Shown here: piece after piece, positions 19,128-27,368 of the stretch
Numbering within the stretch: position 1 is the first letter of the stretch
Layout: every line of letters starts with the position of its first letter
Assembly (NCBI RefSeq): GCF_002019665.1
Contig: NZ_KV917375.1
Span: forward strand, 1,989,175-2,053,174
Reading direction: 5' to 3'
Source: Sutcliffiella halmapala
GTDB lineage: Bacteria; Bacillota; Bacilli; Bacillales; Bacillaceae_I
Length of the DNA: 64,000 nucleotides
Notes under the pieces: generated by a model
The model's input: only the letters and a program-made list of their open reading frames with translations
Told to the model about the DNA's origin: nothing
The model's database searches: none
Made by a program: the position numbers and the translations under genes

Positions 19128-19502
19128 TCATGTTTCCCAGCCTTCGAACTCATCAATGTTTACTTTTTTAAACTCACCTTCCACAACGTTAAAAGTACTT
19201 TGTTGTTCATTAAGTTTATTTTCAATCTGTTTAAAATGGCTACGACTTTCGATTGAATTATTGGTAACAGTTTCTTTAATTACTGAGACTTCAGCCTTTA
19301 AAAAATTTAAATCCCCATCAACTTTCTCAAAACGAGCATCAATCTGTTCAAAGCGAGTGTCAATTTGTTCAAAACGGGCATCAATCTGTTCAAAGCGAGT
19401 GTCGATTTGTTCAAAACGAGTATCAATTTGGTCAAAATGAACATCAATCTGGTCAAAACGAGTATTCATTTGGTCTATCAGTTGTTTTAAAAGTTTTTCC
19501 AT
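19128..19502 (-). CDS. Coiled-coil protein with heptad RFEQIDT repeats
   Basis: A 124-aa protein of unknown function. Residues 14-62 consist of about seven consecutive 7-residue units of the type RFEQID(T/A), encoded by a 21-bp tandem DNA repeat. This is a textbook heptad pattern for a long parallel coiled coil. The C-terminal half continues as charged helix without the exact repeat. There is no signal peptide or membrane span. AGGTAGGTG precedes the ATG on the minus strand. Similar small proteins occur in many Bacillus genomes, often annotated hypothetical; repeat number probably varies between strains. Confidence 0.75.
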   Translation of the reverse strand: MEKLLKQLIDQMNTRFDQIDVHFDQIDTRFEQIDTRFEQIDARFEQIDTRFEQIDARFEKVDGDLNFLKAEVSVIKETVTNNSIESRSHFKQIENKLNEQQSTFNVVEGEFKKVNIDEFEGWET

Positions 19503-19573
19503 AAGTAAACACCTACCTTTTTTTTTATAAGTATATCATATACTTGTTTTCTCTTTCGTAAAAAACAAGAAGA

Positions 19574-19617
19574 GTTGTGAAACGTGTTTAGTTGAAACGT
19601 GTTCAAAATTTCACAAC
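19574..19617. promoter_or_regulatory. Inverted and direct repeats upstream of the coiled-coil gene
   Basis: GTTGTGAAA (19574-19582) and TTTCACAAC (19609-19617) are perfect inverted repeats. Inside them GAAACGTGTT occurs twice (19579-19588 and 19594-19603). The block is 72 bp upstream of the minus-strand start at 19502 and 180 bp before the sigX promoter. It may be an operator or a decayed hairpin. Confidence 0.4.
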
Positions 19618-19798
19618 ATAAAATTCATTTTTTTTAACCTCTTCAAAATTAATCTATTATGTTATGAACGCATCCATTATAATTAAACCTAAACACTATT
19701 TTTTATACGTAATTACATAAATAACGATAGCTTAATAAGTTTCCTAAATATTCCTATAAGAATCTAGCTAAACTGTAATTTTTGTCATATATTTGTAA

Positions 19799-19826
19799 TG
19801 TAACTTTTTTAGTATAGTATACGACT
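19799..19826 (+). promoter_or_regulatory. Autoregulatory ECF sigma-X promoter
   Basis: TGTAAC at 19799-19804, a 17-base spacer and CGACT at 19822-19826. This is the sigma-X/sigma-W type of promoter (TGTAAC, 17 bases, CGAC). It is 24 bp from the sigX start codon, as expected for positive autoregulation. Confidence 0.85.
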
Positions 19827-19849
19827 AATGTAATGAACGGAGGGAAAGG

Positions 19850-20386
19850 ATGAATACCGTTTTTCAAGAGCTCTATGAAAAATATCATCATGATGTCTTT
19901 CAATTTTTATTTTATATGGTTAAAAACAAAGAGCAAGCCGAAGACCTCGTTCAAGAAGTGTATATAAAAGTTTTACGTTCTTACGATCGGTTTGAAGGAA
20001 AGAGTAGCGAAAAGACTTGGTTATTTTCTATAGCTAAGCATGTAGCAATTGATTCTTTCCGAAAGCAAAAAGGTTGGAAAAGTAAGCTGCTCGAAACTTT
20101 TGACTGGAGTACACAACAGGTACAGGATCACGCCCCATTACCTGAGGAAATAGCCGTACAGAATGAACAAATACAACAAATGTACCGCTGTTTAGATAAG
20201 TGTAAAGTCGATCACCGATTAGTCCTTATCTTACGGTACATACAGGCCTTATCAATCCAAGAAACCGCTCAAATATTAGGGTGGACGGAAAGTAAGGTGA
20301 AAACAACTCAGCATAGAGCCTTAAAGGTCTTGAAGGCTCATATGGAAGAACTCCAAGAGAAAGGGGGGAATAGTAATGCGTCCTAA
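19850..20386 (+). CDS. sigX: ECF RNA polymerase sigma factor SigX
   Basis: A 178-aa extracytoplasmic-function sigma factor that in Bacillus controls cell-surface modification genes and gives resistance to cationic peptides. Region 2 has KEQAEDLVQEVYIKVLR (about residue 28) and FEGKSSEKTWLFSIAKHVAIDSFRK, binding the -10 element. Region 4 has HRLVLILRYIQALSIQETAQIL and WTESKVKTTQHRALKVLK, binding the -35. GGAGGGAAAGG precedes the ATG. It overlaps the rsiX start by 11 bp. Identity as SigX rather than SigW rests on its RsiX-like partner and the res locus. Confidence 0.92.
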   Translation: MNTVFQELYEKYHHDVFQFLFYMVKNKEQAEDLVQEVYIKVLRSYDRFEGKSSEKTWLFSIAKHVAIDSFRKQKGWKSKLLETFDWSTQQVQDHAPLPEEIAVQNEQIQQMYRCLDKCKVDHRLVLILRYIQALSIQETAQILGWTESKVKTTQHRALKVLKAHMEELQEKGGNSNAS

Positions 20387-21659
20387 ACAACGTATAAATA
20401 AAGACCAACTGGAAAACCTTTTAAGGCAAATGCCGAAAGTTAAAGACGAGCGAGACTCAAGTCAGATCTATAGTGAAGTTCAGATCGGTTTAAATAAAAA
20501 ACCAAGGAAATTTAAAGTGATGCCAACTATTGCATTAGCGGCAGCTATTATGATTTTCGCTATTATTACACCATTATTCTTTCAAAATATGACTTCTCAA
20601 AACTCATCAATGGATGATGCAGCACAAGAAACGAAGCGTTCTGGTATTATGGAGTATTCAAATTTTAATGATGATGCAGCGGATAGTGAGACGGGTAATC
20701 AATTAGAATCTATAAATAAAATCGATGGCAATAATGCGGTTGAAGATGAAAAACCTAACGAAATTATGACTACAGACGTGAAAAATCAAACCTTTGTTGT
20801 ATCAAATTTAGATGAAGAGACTAATCATATTGTTACGATAGGAGTAACAGCTCATTCGGAATCTGCGATGTCAGATGATGGTGGCTTTACTTTTCCAATT
20901 TCACTTATCGTTTCAAAAAATGAAGAGGAATCATATTTTTCCGCATTGGAACGAATTCGTTATGAATTAAACTATGCAGAGTTAGGCTTAGAAGAGCCTT
21001 TGATCAATCAAGGCGCTGTTCTTTCAATGGCATATTCTGCTGGTGGAACTCCTATGACTATGATAGAAGTGGGAGAACTGTATATGTCTTATTCTAGTAT
21101 GCAACAGACCACTTTGCTTAATGAAATTGATGAAACTTTGAGGTGGACTCCATACACATATCATGAGTTTACTAGTAATGGAAGCAACAAAGGTGTGGCT
21201 ATTGGAAATAGTGAATACAATGAATCGATTTCAATGACAGTTTTTGCTAAAAGGCCTTATTTTAAATATCAAGCATCTGAACAGACACCAATTTTTCTTG
21301 TTCGGTCACAGACAGAATTTGCGACAATAACAGAAGCAATAAATACGATGAAAACAAAACCAGATCAATATCCAGATAATAAAGTTGATCCTTCCATCCC
21401 GTCTACCATTCAAATAGAAAATGTACAAACAGACGATGCGGAAGATGGTACAGTAAGAATTATTCTTTCACCTTCAAGTGTGCTAACTAATACAGAAGAG
21501 ACGATCTTTGCTTTAGAAGCGATGCTGATGACGGCAAAAGAATTTGGCTTTCAGAAAGTGATTTTTGAATCTACTCAAGACGGTATCATTGGAAATATCC
21601 AACTAAATGAACCAGTGGATGTTCCTTATTCACCGAATCCAATTCCATATCCTTTATAA
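20376..21659 (+). CDS. rsiX: Anti-sigma-X factor RsiX
   Basis: Membrane protein that holds SigX inactive until an envelope signal is received. The 427-aa protein has a cytoplasmic N-terminus (INKDQLENLLRQMPKVKDERD, similar to RsiX), a single membrane span at about residues 48-65 (PTIALAAAIMIFAIITPLFF) and a long acidic extracytoplasmic domain. B. subtilis RsiX is about 368 aa, so this extracytoplasmic part is longer, mainly through an acidic linker at residues 70-130. No zinc-anti-sigma motif is present. Start overlaps sigX. Confidence 0.9.
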   Translation: MRPKQRINKDQLENLLRQMPKVKDERDSSQIYSEVQIGLNKKPRKFKVMPTIALAAAIMIFAIITPLFFQNMTSQNSSMDDAAQETKRSGIMEYSNFNDDAADSETGNQLESINKIDGNNAVEDEKPNEIMTTDVKNQTFVVSNLDEETNHIVTIGVTAHSESAMSDDGGFTFPISLIVSKNEEESYFSALERIRYELNYAELGLEEPLINQGAVLSMAYSAGGTPMTMIEVGELYMSYSSMQQTTLLNEIDETLRWTPYTYHEFTSNGSNKGVAIGNSEYNESISMTVFAKRPYFKYQASEQTPIFLVRSQTEFATITEAINTMKTKPDQYPDNKVDPSIPSTIQIENVQTDDAEDGTVRIILSPSSVLTNTEETIFALEAMLMTAKEFGFQKVIFESTQDGIIGNIQLNEPVDVPYSPNPIPYPL

Positions 21660-21687
21660 AAGCGTGCAGCCTTGCACGCTTTTTCTC
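21657..21687 (+). terminator. Terminator after rsiX
   Basis: AAAGCGTGCA pairs perfectly with TGCACGCTTT around GCCT, followed by TTTTT. Confidence 0.9.
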
Positions 21688-21748
21688 TTACTACAATTAT
21701 TGAAAAGGGAATGCAGAATTGATTGGATGATGGTACCATTTTTTTAGC

Positions 21749-21932
21749 CTACCCTGAAAATAGGGAGGTTACCTGTAAAACTCCCTGTTGATCTCCGTTG
21801 CAGGCATTCGCTTTCCGCGGGGCGCTTGCGGAGCCTCCTCGGCTTTGCCTGCGGGGTCTCCACAAAGCGCTGCTTCCCGCAGGAGTCTCACACCTTCCAC
21901 TTCAATCTACAGGGGAGACGTGGAAACTTAAC
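21749..21932 (-). repeat. Dispersed repeat, family 1, copy B
   Basis: About 184 bp in reverse orientation: CTACCCTGAAAA at the left, then a diverged CCCTGTTGATCTCCGTTGCAGG end, a GC-rich middle, AATCTACAGGGGAGACG and ACTTAAC at the right. A 60-codon open frame through it is only repeat sequence. Confidence 0.85.
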
Positions 21933-21984
21933 ATTTCCCTTTTTCATCAACCAAGGTGCAATTTTCTTTGTATTTCATAGTTGC

Positions 21985-22053
21985 CTACCCTGAAAATATA
22001 AGATGACCCCTTTGAACGCCCTGTAGATTTCCGTGCCAGGTGTTCGCTTTCCT
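21985..22053 (-). repeat. Dispersed repeat, family 1, copy C (truncated)
   Basis: CTACCCTGAAAA followed by CCCTGTAGATTTCCGTGCCA, then the match stops after GTTCGCTTTCC. Only one end of the element is present, 52 bp after copy B, which suggests a second insertion later cut short. Confidence 0.8.
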
Positions 22054-22133
22054 TGAGTGGCTAATTAACTATGACGTTTTCTCATTCCCATAGCTTTGTT
22101 GATAGTAGTATAATAGTCAAAAAGGAAAGAGGG

Positions 22134-22952
22134 ATGCAGATGTTAACCGATTATCATAACCATTTAGAACGCGGTACATTGACATTGGATTATTTGGAGC
22201 AATTTATTAAAGTTGCAAAAGAAAAAGGGATTGAGGAGTTTGGAATATCTGAGCATGCCTATCACTTTTATCAAACAAAGGATATATTAAGTAATCCATG
22301 GGTAGATGAGCGAAGATATTATGATATGGAAGATTATCATCGTTTATTTAGAGAAGCATGGGACAAAGACATACATGTTAAGATGTCGATTGAAATGGAC
22401 TATACGCCTTCTAAACACAAGGAGATGAAGAAGTTCATCGATTCCTATCCCTTCGATTATGTAATCGGCTCTATTCACTGGGTAGGAGACTTTGGCATTG
22501 ACTTAGCAGAATTCCGAAAAGAGTGGGACAGAAGAGATACATATGAAGTGTATGAACAATATTTTGATCAAGTTATTACACTAGCAGAATCTAATCTGTT
22601 TGATATTATTGGACATATTGATTTAGTAAAGATCTTTAACTATGTCCCCAAAGATGAAGAGTTCCTACTTGAACAATATGAAAGAGCAACAACGGCTCTT
22701 GCCAATTCGAAGACATGTGTAGAGATTAGTACAGCTGGATTACGTAAGCCGGTACGTGAATTGTATCCAGATAAACGTTTGCTACAAATGTGCTATCAAA
22801 AAGGTGTGCCAATTGTGCTCTCATCAGATGCTCATGTTCCAGAGCATGTAGGGTGTGACTATGACAAAGCTATCAATCTTGCAAATGAAGTAGGATATAA
22901 AAGTATTATGATCTTTGATAAAGGGCAAAGAAAAGAAATGAAATTAGGGTAA
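22134..22952 (+). CDS. PHP-domain phosphoesterase (histidinol-phosphatase-like)
   Basis: A 272-aa protein of the PHP superfamily, which uses a trinuclear metal site. Metal ligands are visible in order: DYHNHLE (residues 5-11), EFGISEHAYHF, MSIEMDY, GSIHWV, GHIDLVK and SSDAHVPEHVG. This arrangement is that of HisJ/HisK-type histidinol phosphatases, but no his genes are near and the exact substrate is unproven. The open frame extends to 22071; GGAAAGAGGG (22123-22132) supports ATG 22134 or 22140. Its stop lies 4 bp from that of convergent serA, with no hairpin between. Confidence 0.85.
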   Translation: MQMLTDYHNHLERGTLTLDYLEQFIKVAKEKGIEEFGISEHAYHFYQTKDILSNPWVDERRYYDMEDYHRLFREAWDKDIHVKMSIEMDYTPSKHKEMKKFIDSYPFDYVIGSIHWVGDFGIDLAEFRKEWDRRDTYEVYEQYFDQVITLAESNLFDIIGHIDLVKIFNYVPKDEEFLLEQYERATTALANSKTCVEISTAGLRKPVRELYPDKRLLQMCYQKGVPIVLSSDAHVPEHVGCDYDKAINLANEVGYKSIMIFDKGQRKEMKLG

Positions 22953-22956
22953 CTCA

Positions 22957-24528
22957 TTACAAATCTAACGTAATAGCAAATGCAATATCAGGTATGAGAA
23001 GGATTTCATCTAACAAGAGTTTATCCAAAGGCTTGTCGACGGAGAGCATCATAATAGCCTTCCCGCCTTGGAGCATTCGTCCCACATGCATCGTCGCAAT
23101 ATTTGTTTCATGCTTTCCAAATATATTTCCTAATTGTCCAATAACACCTGGGCGGTCATAATGCTGTACATAAAGTAGATGGCCGCTTGGTGCAAAGTCA
23201 ATATCAAATCCATTCATATGAACAATTCTTGCACCAAATCCTTCGATATAGGTCGCCCGAATAAGCAAGTCTACTTGGTTTCCTTTTGCTTGAACTTGGA
23301 TTAAGTTAGAGTAGCCAAAACTTTCATTTCGATGCTTTTCTCCATACATAATACCTCGTTCTTTCGCAATCGTAGCTGCATTTACCTCATTTACTGTTTG
23401 ATCCACTCTATTTTGTAAAAAACCTGCAATGATACTTTTCGTGATAATGGAGGTTTCCCATTCTGTTATTTTACCTGCATAGGTTGCAGTGATTTCTTCT
23501 ATTGGACCTTTTGAAGATTGTGAAAGAATGGAGCCAACTGTTTTCCCAAGTTGAAAAAAAGGCTTAATCTTATTTAGAATGTCTTTTGGAATAGTAGGCA
23601 AGTTAATACTTGTCGTTACCGATTGTCCGTGTAAAAATGCCAGTACATCCTTGGATACTTGATATGCCACATTGTATTGAGCTTCCTTTGTTGATGCTCC
23701 TAAGTGGGGGGTTGCAATAACATTTTCATGCATAATAAGCTCAGTCTTCGTTGGGGGTTCGATTTCAAATACATCCAGAGCAGCTCCTGCTACGTGTCCA
23801 GTGTTCAAAAAGTGTAAGAGTGCATCCTCATCAATGATCCCACCACGGGCGCAGTTGACTAAGAAGACGCCTTTTTTTAATTCTGGCATATTATCCTGAT
23901 TAAGAAGTCCTTTTGTTTCTTTTGTCAAAGGGGTATGTACCGTTATTATGTCGGCATTTTTCATTACCTCTTGCAGGCTCAAGGAAACAACATCTAACTT
24001 TTCTGCTCGCGTCTCTGTTAAAAATGGATCGTAGACGACCACTTTCATTTGAAACGCTTTGGCTCGCTTTGCAATTTCACTTCCAATACGACCAAAACCA
24101 ACAATTCCAAGCGTTTTTCCAAATAATTCTGTTCCAATAAATTTCTTTCGGTCCCAATGAGAGCTCTTTACATTCATATTTGCTTGCGGAATGTGACGAA
24201 CTAAAGAAGAAATCATAGCAAGTGTGTGCTCTGCTGTGGATATGGTGTTTCCATCAGGTGCGTTAATGACGACAATGCCTTTTTTTGTGGCAGCCTGAAC
24301 ATCAATATTGTCTACACCAACGCCTGCTCGTGCAATGACCTTTAAATTAGGTAGGGTGGCTAAAAGCTCATCATTTACGAGTGTTGCACTCCGAACAAGC
24401 AAAGCATCAATTTCATCGTAGGAGAAACTAGAATCTGAATCCTTCCTTACAACACGAATATTTTCTGCTTCCAATAATGGGGCAAGACCATCTGCACTGA
24501 TGGAATCTGCGACAAGTACTTGGTACAT
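22957..24528 (-). CDS. serA: D-3-phosphoglycerate dehydrogenase
   Basis: First enzyme of serine synthesis, oxidising 3-phosphoglycerate with NAD. The 523-aa long form has the substrate domain, the Rossmann loop GFGRIGSEIAKRAKAF, catalytic Arg in NCARGGIIDEDAL, Glu in FEIEPPT and His in TPHLGASTKEAQ. An intervening domain (about 315-445) and a C-terminal ACT domain (YVQHYDRPGVIGQLGNIFGKHETNIATM), the usual serine-feedback site, follow. GGAGGGATAC precedes the ATG. It is monocistronic on the minus strand, divergent from ribU. Confidence 0.96.
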   Translation of the reverse strand: MYQVLVADSISADGLAPLLEAENIRVVRKDSDSSFSYDEIDALLVRSATLVNDELLATLPNLKVIARAGVGVDNIDVQAATKKGIVVINAPDGNTISTAEHTLAMISSLVRHIPQANMNVKSSHWDRKKFIGTELFGKTLGIVGFGRIGSEIAKRAKAFQMKVVVYDPFLTETRAEKLDVVSLSLQEVMKNADIITVHTPLTKETKGLLNQDNMPELKKGVFLVNCARGGIIDEDALLHFLNTGHVAGAALDVFEIEPPTKTELIMHENVIATPHLGASTKEAQYNVAYQVSKDVLAFLHGQSVTTSINLPTIPKDILNKIKPFFQLGKTVGSILSQSSKGPIEEITATYAGKITEWETSIITKSIIAGFLQNRVDQTVNEVNAATIAKERGIMYGEKHRNESFGYSNLIQVQAKGNQVDLLIRATYIEGFGARIVHMNGFDIDFAPSGHLLYVQHYDRPGVIGQLGNIFGKHETNIATMHVGRMLQGGKAIMMLSVDKPLDKLLLDEILLIPDIAFAITLDL

Positions 24529-24561
24529 AGTATCCCTCCAAAATATTATAAAATTTCTGAT

Positions 24562-24590
24562 AACTTATCATCTTAAAGGATGACTGTCAA
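24562..24590 (-). promoter_or_regulatory. Probable sigma-A promoter of serA
   Basis: On the minus strand TTGACA (24585-24590), a 17-base spacer and TAAGTT (24562-24567), about 35 bp before the serA start. The -35 is perfect and the -10 moderate. Confidence 0.5.
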
Positions 24591-24721
24591 TAACTTTGAC
24601 ACAAGTCGAACCTATGTAAGCGCTATATGTTTTAAAAAGGGATTAAAAATGAATTTCAATTCAATTTCTTCCCTTTTTACTATTTTATGAGTATAATAAA
24701 TTTGTAATTAAATAATATGAT

Positions 24722-24982
24722 CTATCTTCGGGGCAGGGTGAAATTCCCGATCGGCGGTGATGAGGATTGTTCTCTAAGCCCGCGAGCCTTTCTAGTTGTC
24801 TAGCTACAGCGGCTAGCTCCTCGAGTCATAAGCCATTTTCCTCCAGAGGTCAAAAGAGCGACCTCCTGCGGAAACTGTCTTATGCTTGTCGGAGCTGAAC
24901 GAGCCGCTTACGCTTTTCTTCTTATGGGCAGGATTTGGTGTAATTCCAAAGCCGACAGTATAGTCTGGATGGGAGAAGATGG
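24722..24982 (+). promoter_or_regulatory. FMN riboswitch (RFN element) with a repeat in its P4 arm
   Basis: Conserved RFN parts in order: ATCTTCGGGGCAGGGTGAAA, TTCCCGATCGGCGGT, AGCCCGCGAG, then after an unusually long arm GGATTTGGTGTAATTCC, AAAGCCGACAGTATAGTCTGG and ATGGGAGAAGAT. P1 pairs ATCTTC with GAAGAT. In relatives the arm between AGCCCGCGAG and GGATTTGG is a short variable hairpin; here it holds a 125-bp family-2 repeat. Every conserved core block is present, so ligand binding may survive. It precedes ribU. Confidence 0.95.
24796..24920 (+). repeat. Hairpin repeat, family 2, inside the FMN riboswitch
   Basis: Begins TTGTCTAGCTACAGCGGCTAG, ends GAGCCGCTTACGCTTTTCTT. AGCGGCTAGCTCC near the left pairs imperfectly with GGAGCTGAACGAGCCGCT at the right, and GTCATAAG with CTTATGC inside, so it folds into its own stem. 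It is the same unit as the tandem copies at 33862-34134, with a diverged middle. Confidence 0.9.
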
Positions 24983-25036
24983 AGGTTCAAAGAACGTTAA
25001 AAATTGTTGTTTTTAACGCTTATTTGCTTATGCCTT

Positions 25037-25076
25037 CTACTCCCGTTTGCTTCTTTTGCAGGCGGGAGTTTGTTGT
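25037..25076 (+). terminator. FMN-riboswitch terminator
   Basis: ACTCCCG (25039-25045) pairs with CGGGAGT (25063-25069), with a TTTGTTGTTGT tail. CTTCTACTCCC just before can alternatively pair with the aptamer 3' strand GGGAGAAG, giving the expected antiterminator switch. Confidence 0.8.
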
Positions 25077-25152
25077 TGTGCATAATGAAATAAGATTTTT
25101 TGAATTTCGCTTTTCAAACGAGGTGGATCTCCAATGAAAAGGAGAGAATCGA

Positions 25153-25737
25153 ATGAAGCAGAGAGTACGTATCAAGAAAATGGTAACAGTGGGGATGTTA
25201 AGTGGAATCGCCTATCTTTTAATGTGGCTGAGTTTCCCATTACCTCTTTTACCTCCATATTTATCGGTAGATTTTAGTGATGTACCAGCATTACTTGCCG
25301 CTATTCTTTTTGGGCCAGTGGCAGGAATAACCGTGGAAGCTATAAAAAATTTGCTACACTATATGGTGCAAGGCAGTATGACAGGGGTACCTGTTGGCCA
25401 GTTAGCAAACTTTACAGCGGGTATCCTTTTTATTCTACCAACTTACTATATCTTTAAGAAAATCCGGACGATGAAAGGTCTTGGATTAGGCTTAGTTGTA
25501 GGTACTGCGTCTATGGCAGTAATGATGAGCGTATTGAACTATTACGTCTTTTTACCAGCGTTTGCGTTCTTCTTAAATTACGAGGTAGAATCCTCTTCTG
25601 TAGTGATTAAATCGATTGTATATGGTATTTTACCTTTCAATATTATTAAAGGCCTTATCGTAACTTTCTTATTTTTATTACTATATAAAAAGCTTTCTTT
25701 CTGGTTGAACAGACAGTGGAACATTAAAAATATATAA
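25153..25737 (+). CDS. ribU: Riboflavin ECF transporter S component RibU
   Basis: Substrate-binding membrane component for riboflavin uptake, 194 aa with about six spans. The N-terminus (KMVTVGMLSGIAYLLMWLSFPLP) is followed by YLSVDFSDVPALLAAILFGPVAGI, which is characteristic of RibU. AAAAGGAGAG supports the ATG. Its leader carries the FMN riboswitch and terminator, so FMN represses it. Energy coupling would come from an EcfAA'T module not present here. A short overlapping frame starting at 25135 in another phase is not considered a gene. Confidence 0.95.
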   Translation: MKQRVRIKKMVTVGMLSGIAYLLMWLSFPLPLLPPYLSVDFSDVPALLAAILFGPVAGITVEAIKNLLHYMVQGSMTGVPVGQLANFTAGILFILPTYYIFKKIRTMKGLGLGLVVGTASMAVMMSVLNYYVFLPAFAFFLNYEVESSSVVIKSIVYGILPFNIIKGLIVTFLFLLLYKKLSFWLNRQWNIKNI

Positions 25738-25744
25738 ATAGATA

Positions 25745-25783
25745 AAAAGAGCGGCACTCCGTATAGGAATGCCGCTCTTATAT
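25745..25783. terminator. Bidirectional terminator between ribU and fer
   Basis: AAGAGCGGCA pairs with TGCCGCTCTT, with part of the loop also paired (TCC with GGA). It is flanked by A-rich and T-rich bases, serving the convergent ribU and fer genes. Confidence 0.85.
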
Positions 25784-25787
25784 CGTA

Positions 25788-26102
<315 letters not shown>

Positions 26103-26282
26103 TCATACTTTATATTGTAAAACTGTTTTCCGAACTTTTCAATAGAAAAGTCAATGAGAATGCTTATCAGATAAGGGTTTTACCTATATTCTCTTAAGTT
26201 ACCCGACTGTTTATTAGGATAAACATGTCACAATCATACAAATTTTGATAAAATGAAAATAGATAAATAAAGGTGTTGATTT

Positions 26283-27368
26283 TTGTTGAAATCATTCGAA
26301 TTTCTTTGTTTATATTGTATTGATGCTTTTCGAGGGGAAAGAACAATCTCCGCTGTTTATCATTTGTTAAAAGGGAAGAAATCATCCCAAACAATACAGG
26401 ATGGTAATCTCTTTTCAGTTGCATTTCTTTTTGGACTTTTGCCAGATATTTCTCGCAAAGTACTTGGAGCGACTGTTACAAAAATGGAAGAAGAAAACCT
26501 AGTGACACCCAACAAGAATAATTATTATATTCTGACTCAAAAAGGGAAAGCTGTTTTCTCTAATGCGAGAGGAAAATATTCATTCTCCCAAAACTTAAAT
26601 GGATGGCTGTATAAAAGTAAAGCAACTTTATTTTGGAAAAGGTATTCCCTATTAGTCCAGACACTTTCTAACATACAAAAAGGAAGAACAGATTATATTC
26701 CCGTTCAATATGAGGAAAAGGTACAAAGTTTTGTGAAACGGCTAATTCTTAAGTCAGGTACCTCAAAAAAACTGTTAATAAAACAATTGTATGAAGAGAG
26801 TTATTCCCTATTAGAAAAAGCGAACGGCAACCAAGCTTACATATTTGTCGCACAGCTCTCTGGTTATCGGCATGCAGGGCTTACGATTCCTCAGCTGTCA
26901 AAAAAATTATCAATGGATGAAACATGGGTAATCATTGAGTTTCAGACAATCCTTCATTTTATCTTGCAAGAGGTCGAGAAATGTCCGGATTTATTTCCAT
27001 TACTAAACAGTCTTTGCATGGATATCATAAATCGTCCGAATCTAACAAGTACCACCCAAAAGAGTCTTTATTTCCTAGAGAAAGGCTACAATTTGGACGA
27101 AATAGCCACTATTAGAAACTTAAAGATAAGTACCATTGAAGATCACATTGTTGAACTGGCACTTCAAGTGAATAACTTCTCCCTTACACCTTATGTAACG
27201 AAAGAAAAAGAAGTGCTAATTCAACAAGCCATTCATGCTTTAAAAACAAATCAACTTAAACGCATAAAAGATTATGTTGCTGAAGCAGATATTAGTTATT
27301 TTCAAATAAGACTAGTTCTTACAAAGATGGGTGATATGCATGATTCTCGAAAAGCTATTGAAAGATAG
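26283..27368 (+). CDS. ypbB: Helix-turn-helix protein YpbB
   Basis: A 361-aa soluble protein conserved immediately upstream of recQ-type helicases in Bacilli. The N-terminus has FRGERTISAVYHLLKGKKSSQTIQD, the family's clearest block. The C-terminus (about residues 245-355) has FLEKGYNLDEIATIRNLKISTIEDHIVELAL, a helix-turn-helix of the kind also found at the end of RecQ proteins. This suggests YpbB supplies in trans a domain missing from the short helicase. The start is TTG (26283 or 26286) after AAAGGTG. It overlaps recS by 29 bp. Confidence 0.88.
   Translation: MLKSFEFLCLYCIDAFRGERTISAVYHLLKGKKSSQTIQDGNLFSVAFLFGLLPDISRKVLGATVTKMEEENLVTPNKNNYYILTQKGKAVFSNARGKYSFSQNLNGWLYKSKATLFWKRYSLLVQTLSNIQKGRTDYIPVQYEEKVQSFVKRLILKSGTSKKLLIKQLYEESYSLLEKANGNQAYIFVAQLSGYRHAGLTIPQLSKKLSMDETWVIIEFQTILHFILQEVEKCPDLFPLLNSLCMDIINRPNLTSTTQKSLYFLEKGYNLDEIATIRNLKISTIEDHIVELALQVNNFSLTPYVTKEKEVLIQQAIHALKTNQLKRIKDYVAEADISYFQIRLVLTKMGDMHDSRKAIER

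Noticed and set aside
19310-19460. Regularly spaced 21-bp repeats resembling a repeat array
   Set aside because: The period is an exact multiple of codons and encodes RFEQID heptads in an open frame; no spacers or cas genes, so not CRISPR.
21798-21980. 60-codon open frame on the plus strand
   Set aside because: It translates repeat copy B; a closely similar peptide is produced from copy F on the minus strand (54726-54917), showing both are repeat sequence, not genes.
24617-24630. TGTAAGCGCTATAT as a cre site upstream of serA/ribU
   Set aside because: Two mismatches to the consensus in the right half; too weak to call.
25135-25240. Short frame from ATG 25135 overlapping the ribU start
   Set aside because: It overlaps ribU in another phase and has no recognisable product; the ribU start has the better ribosome binding site.
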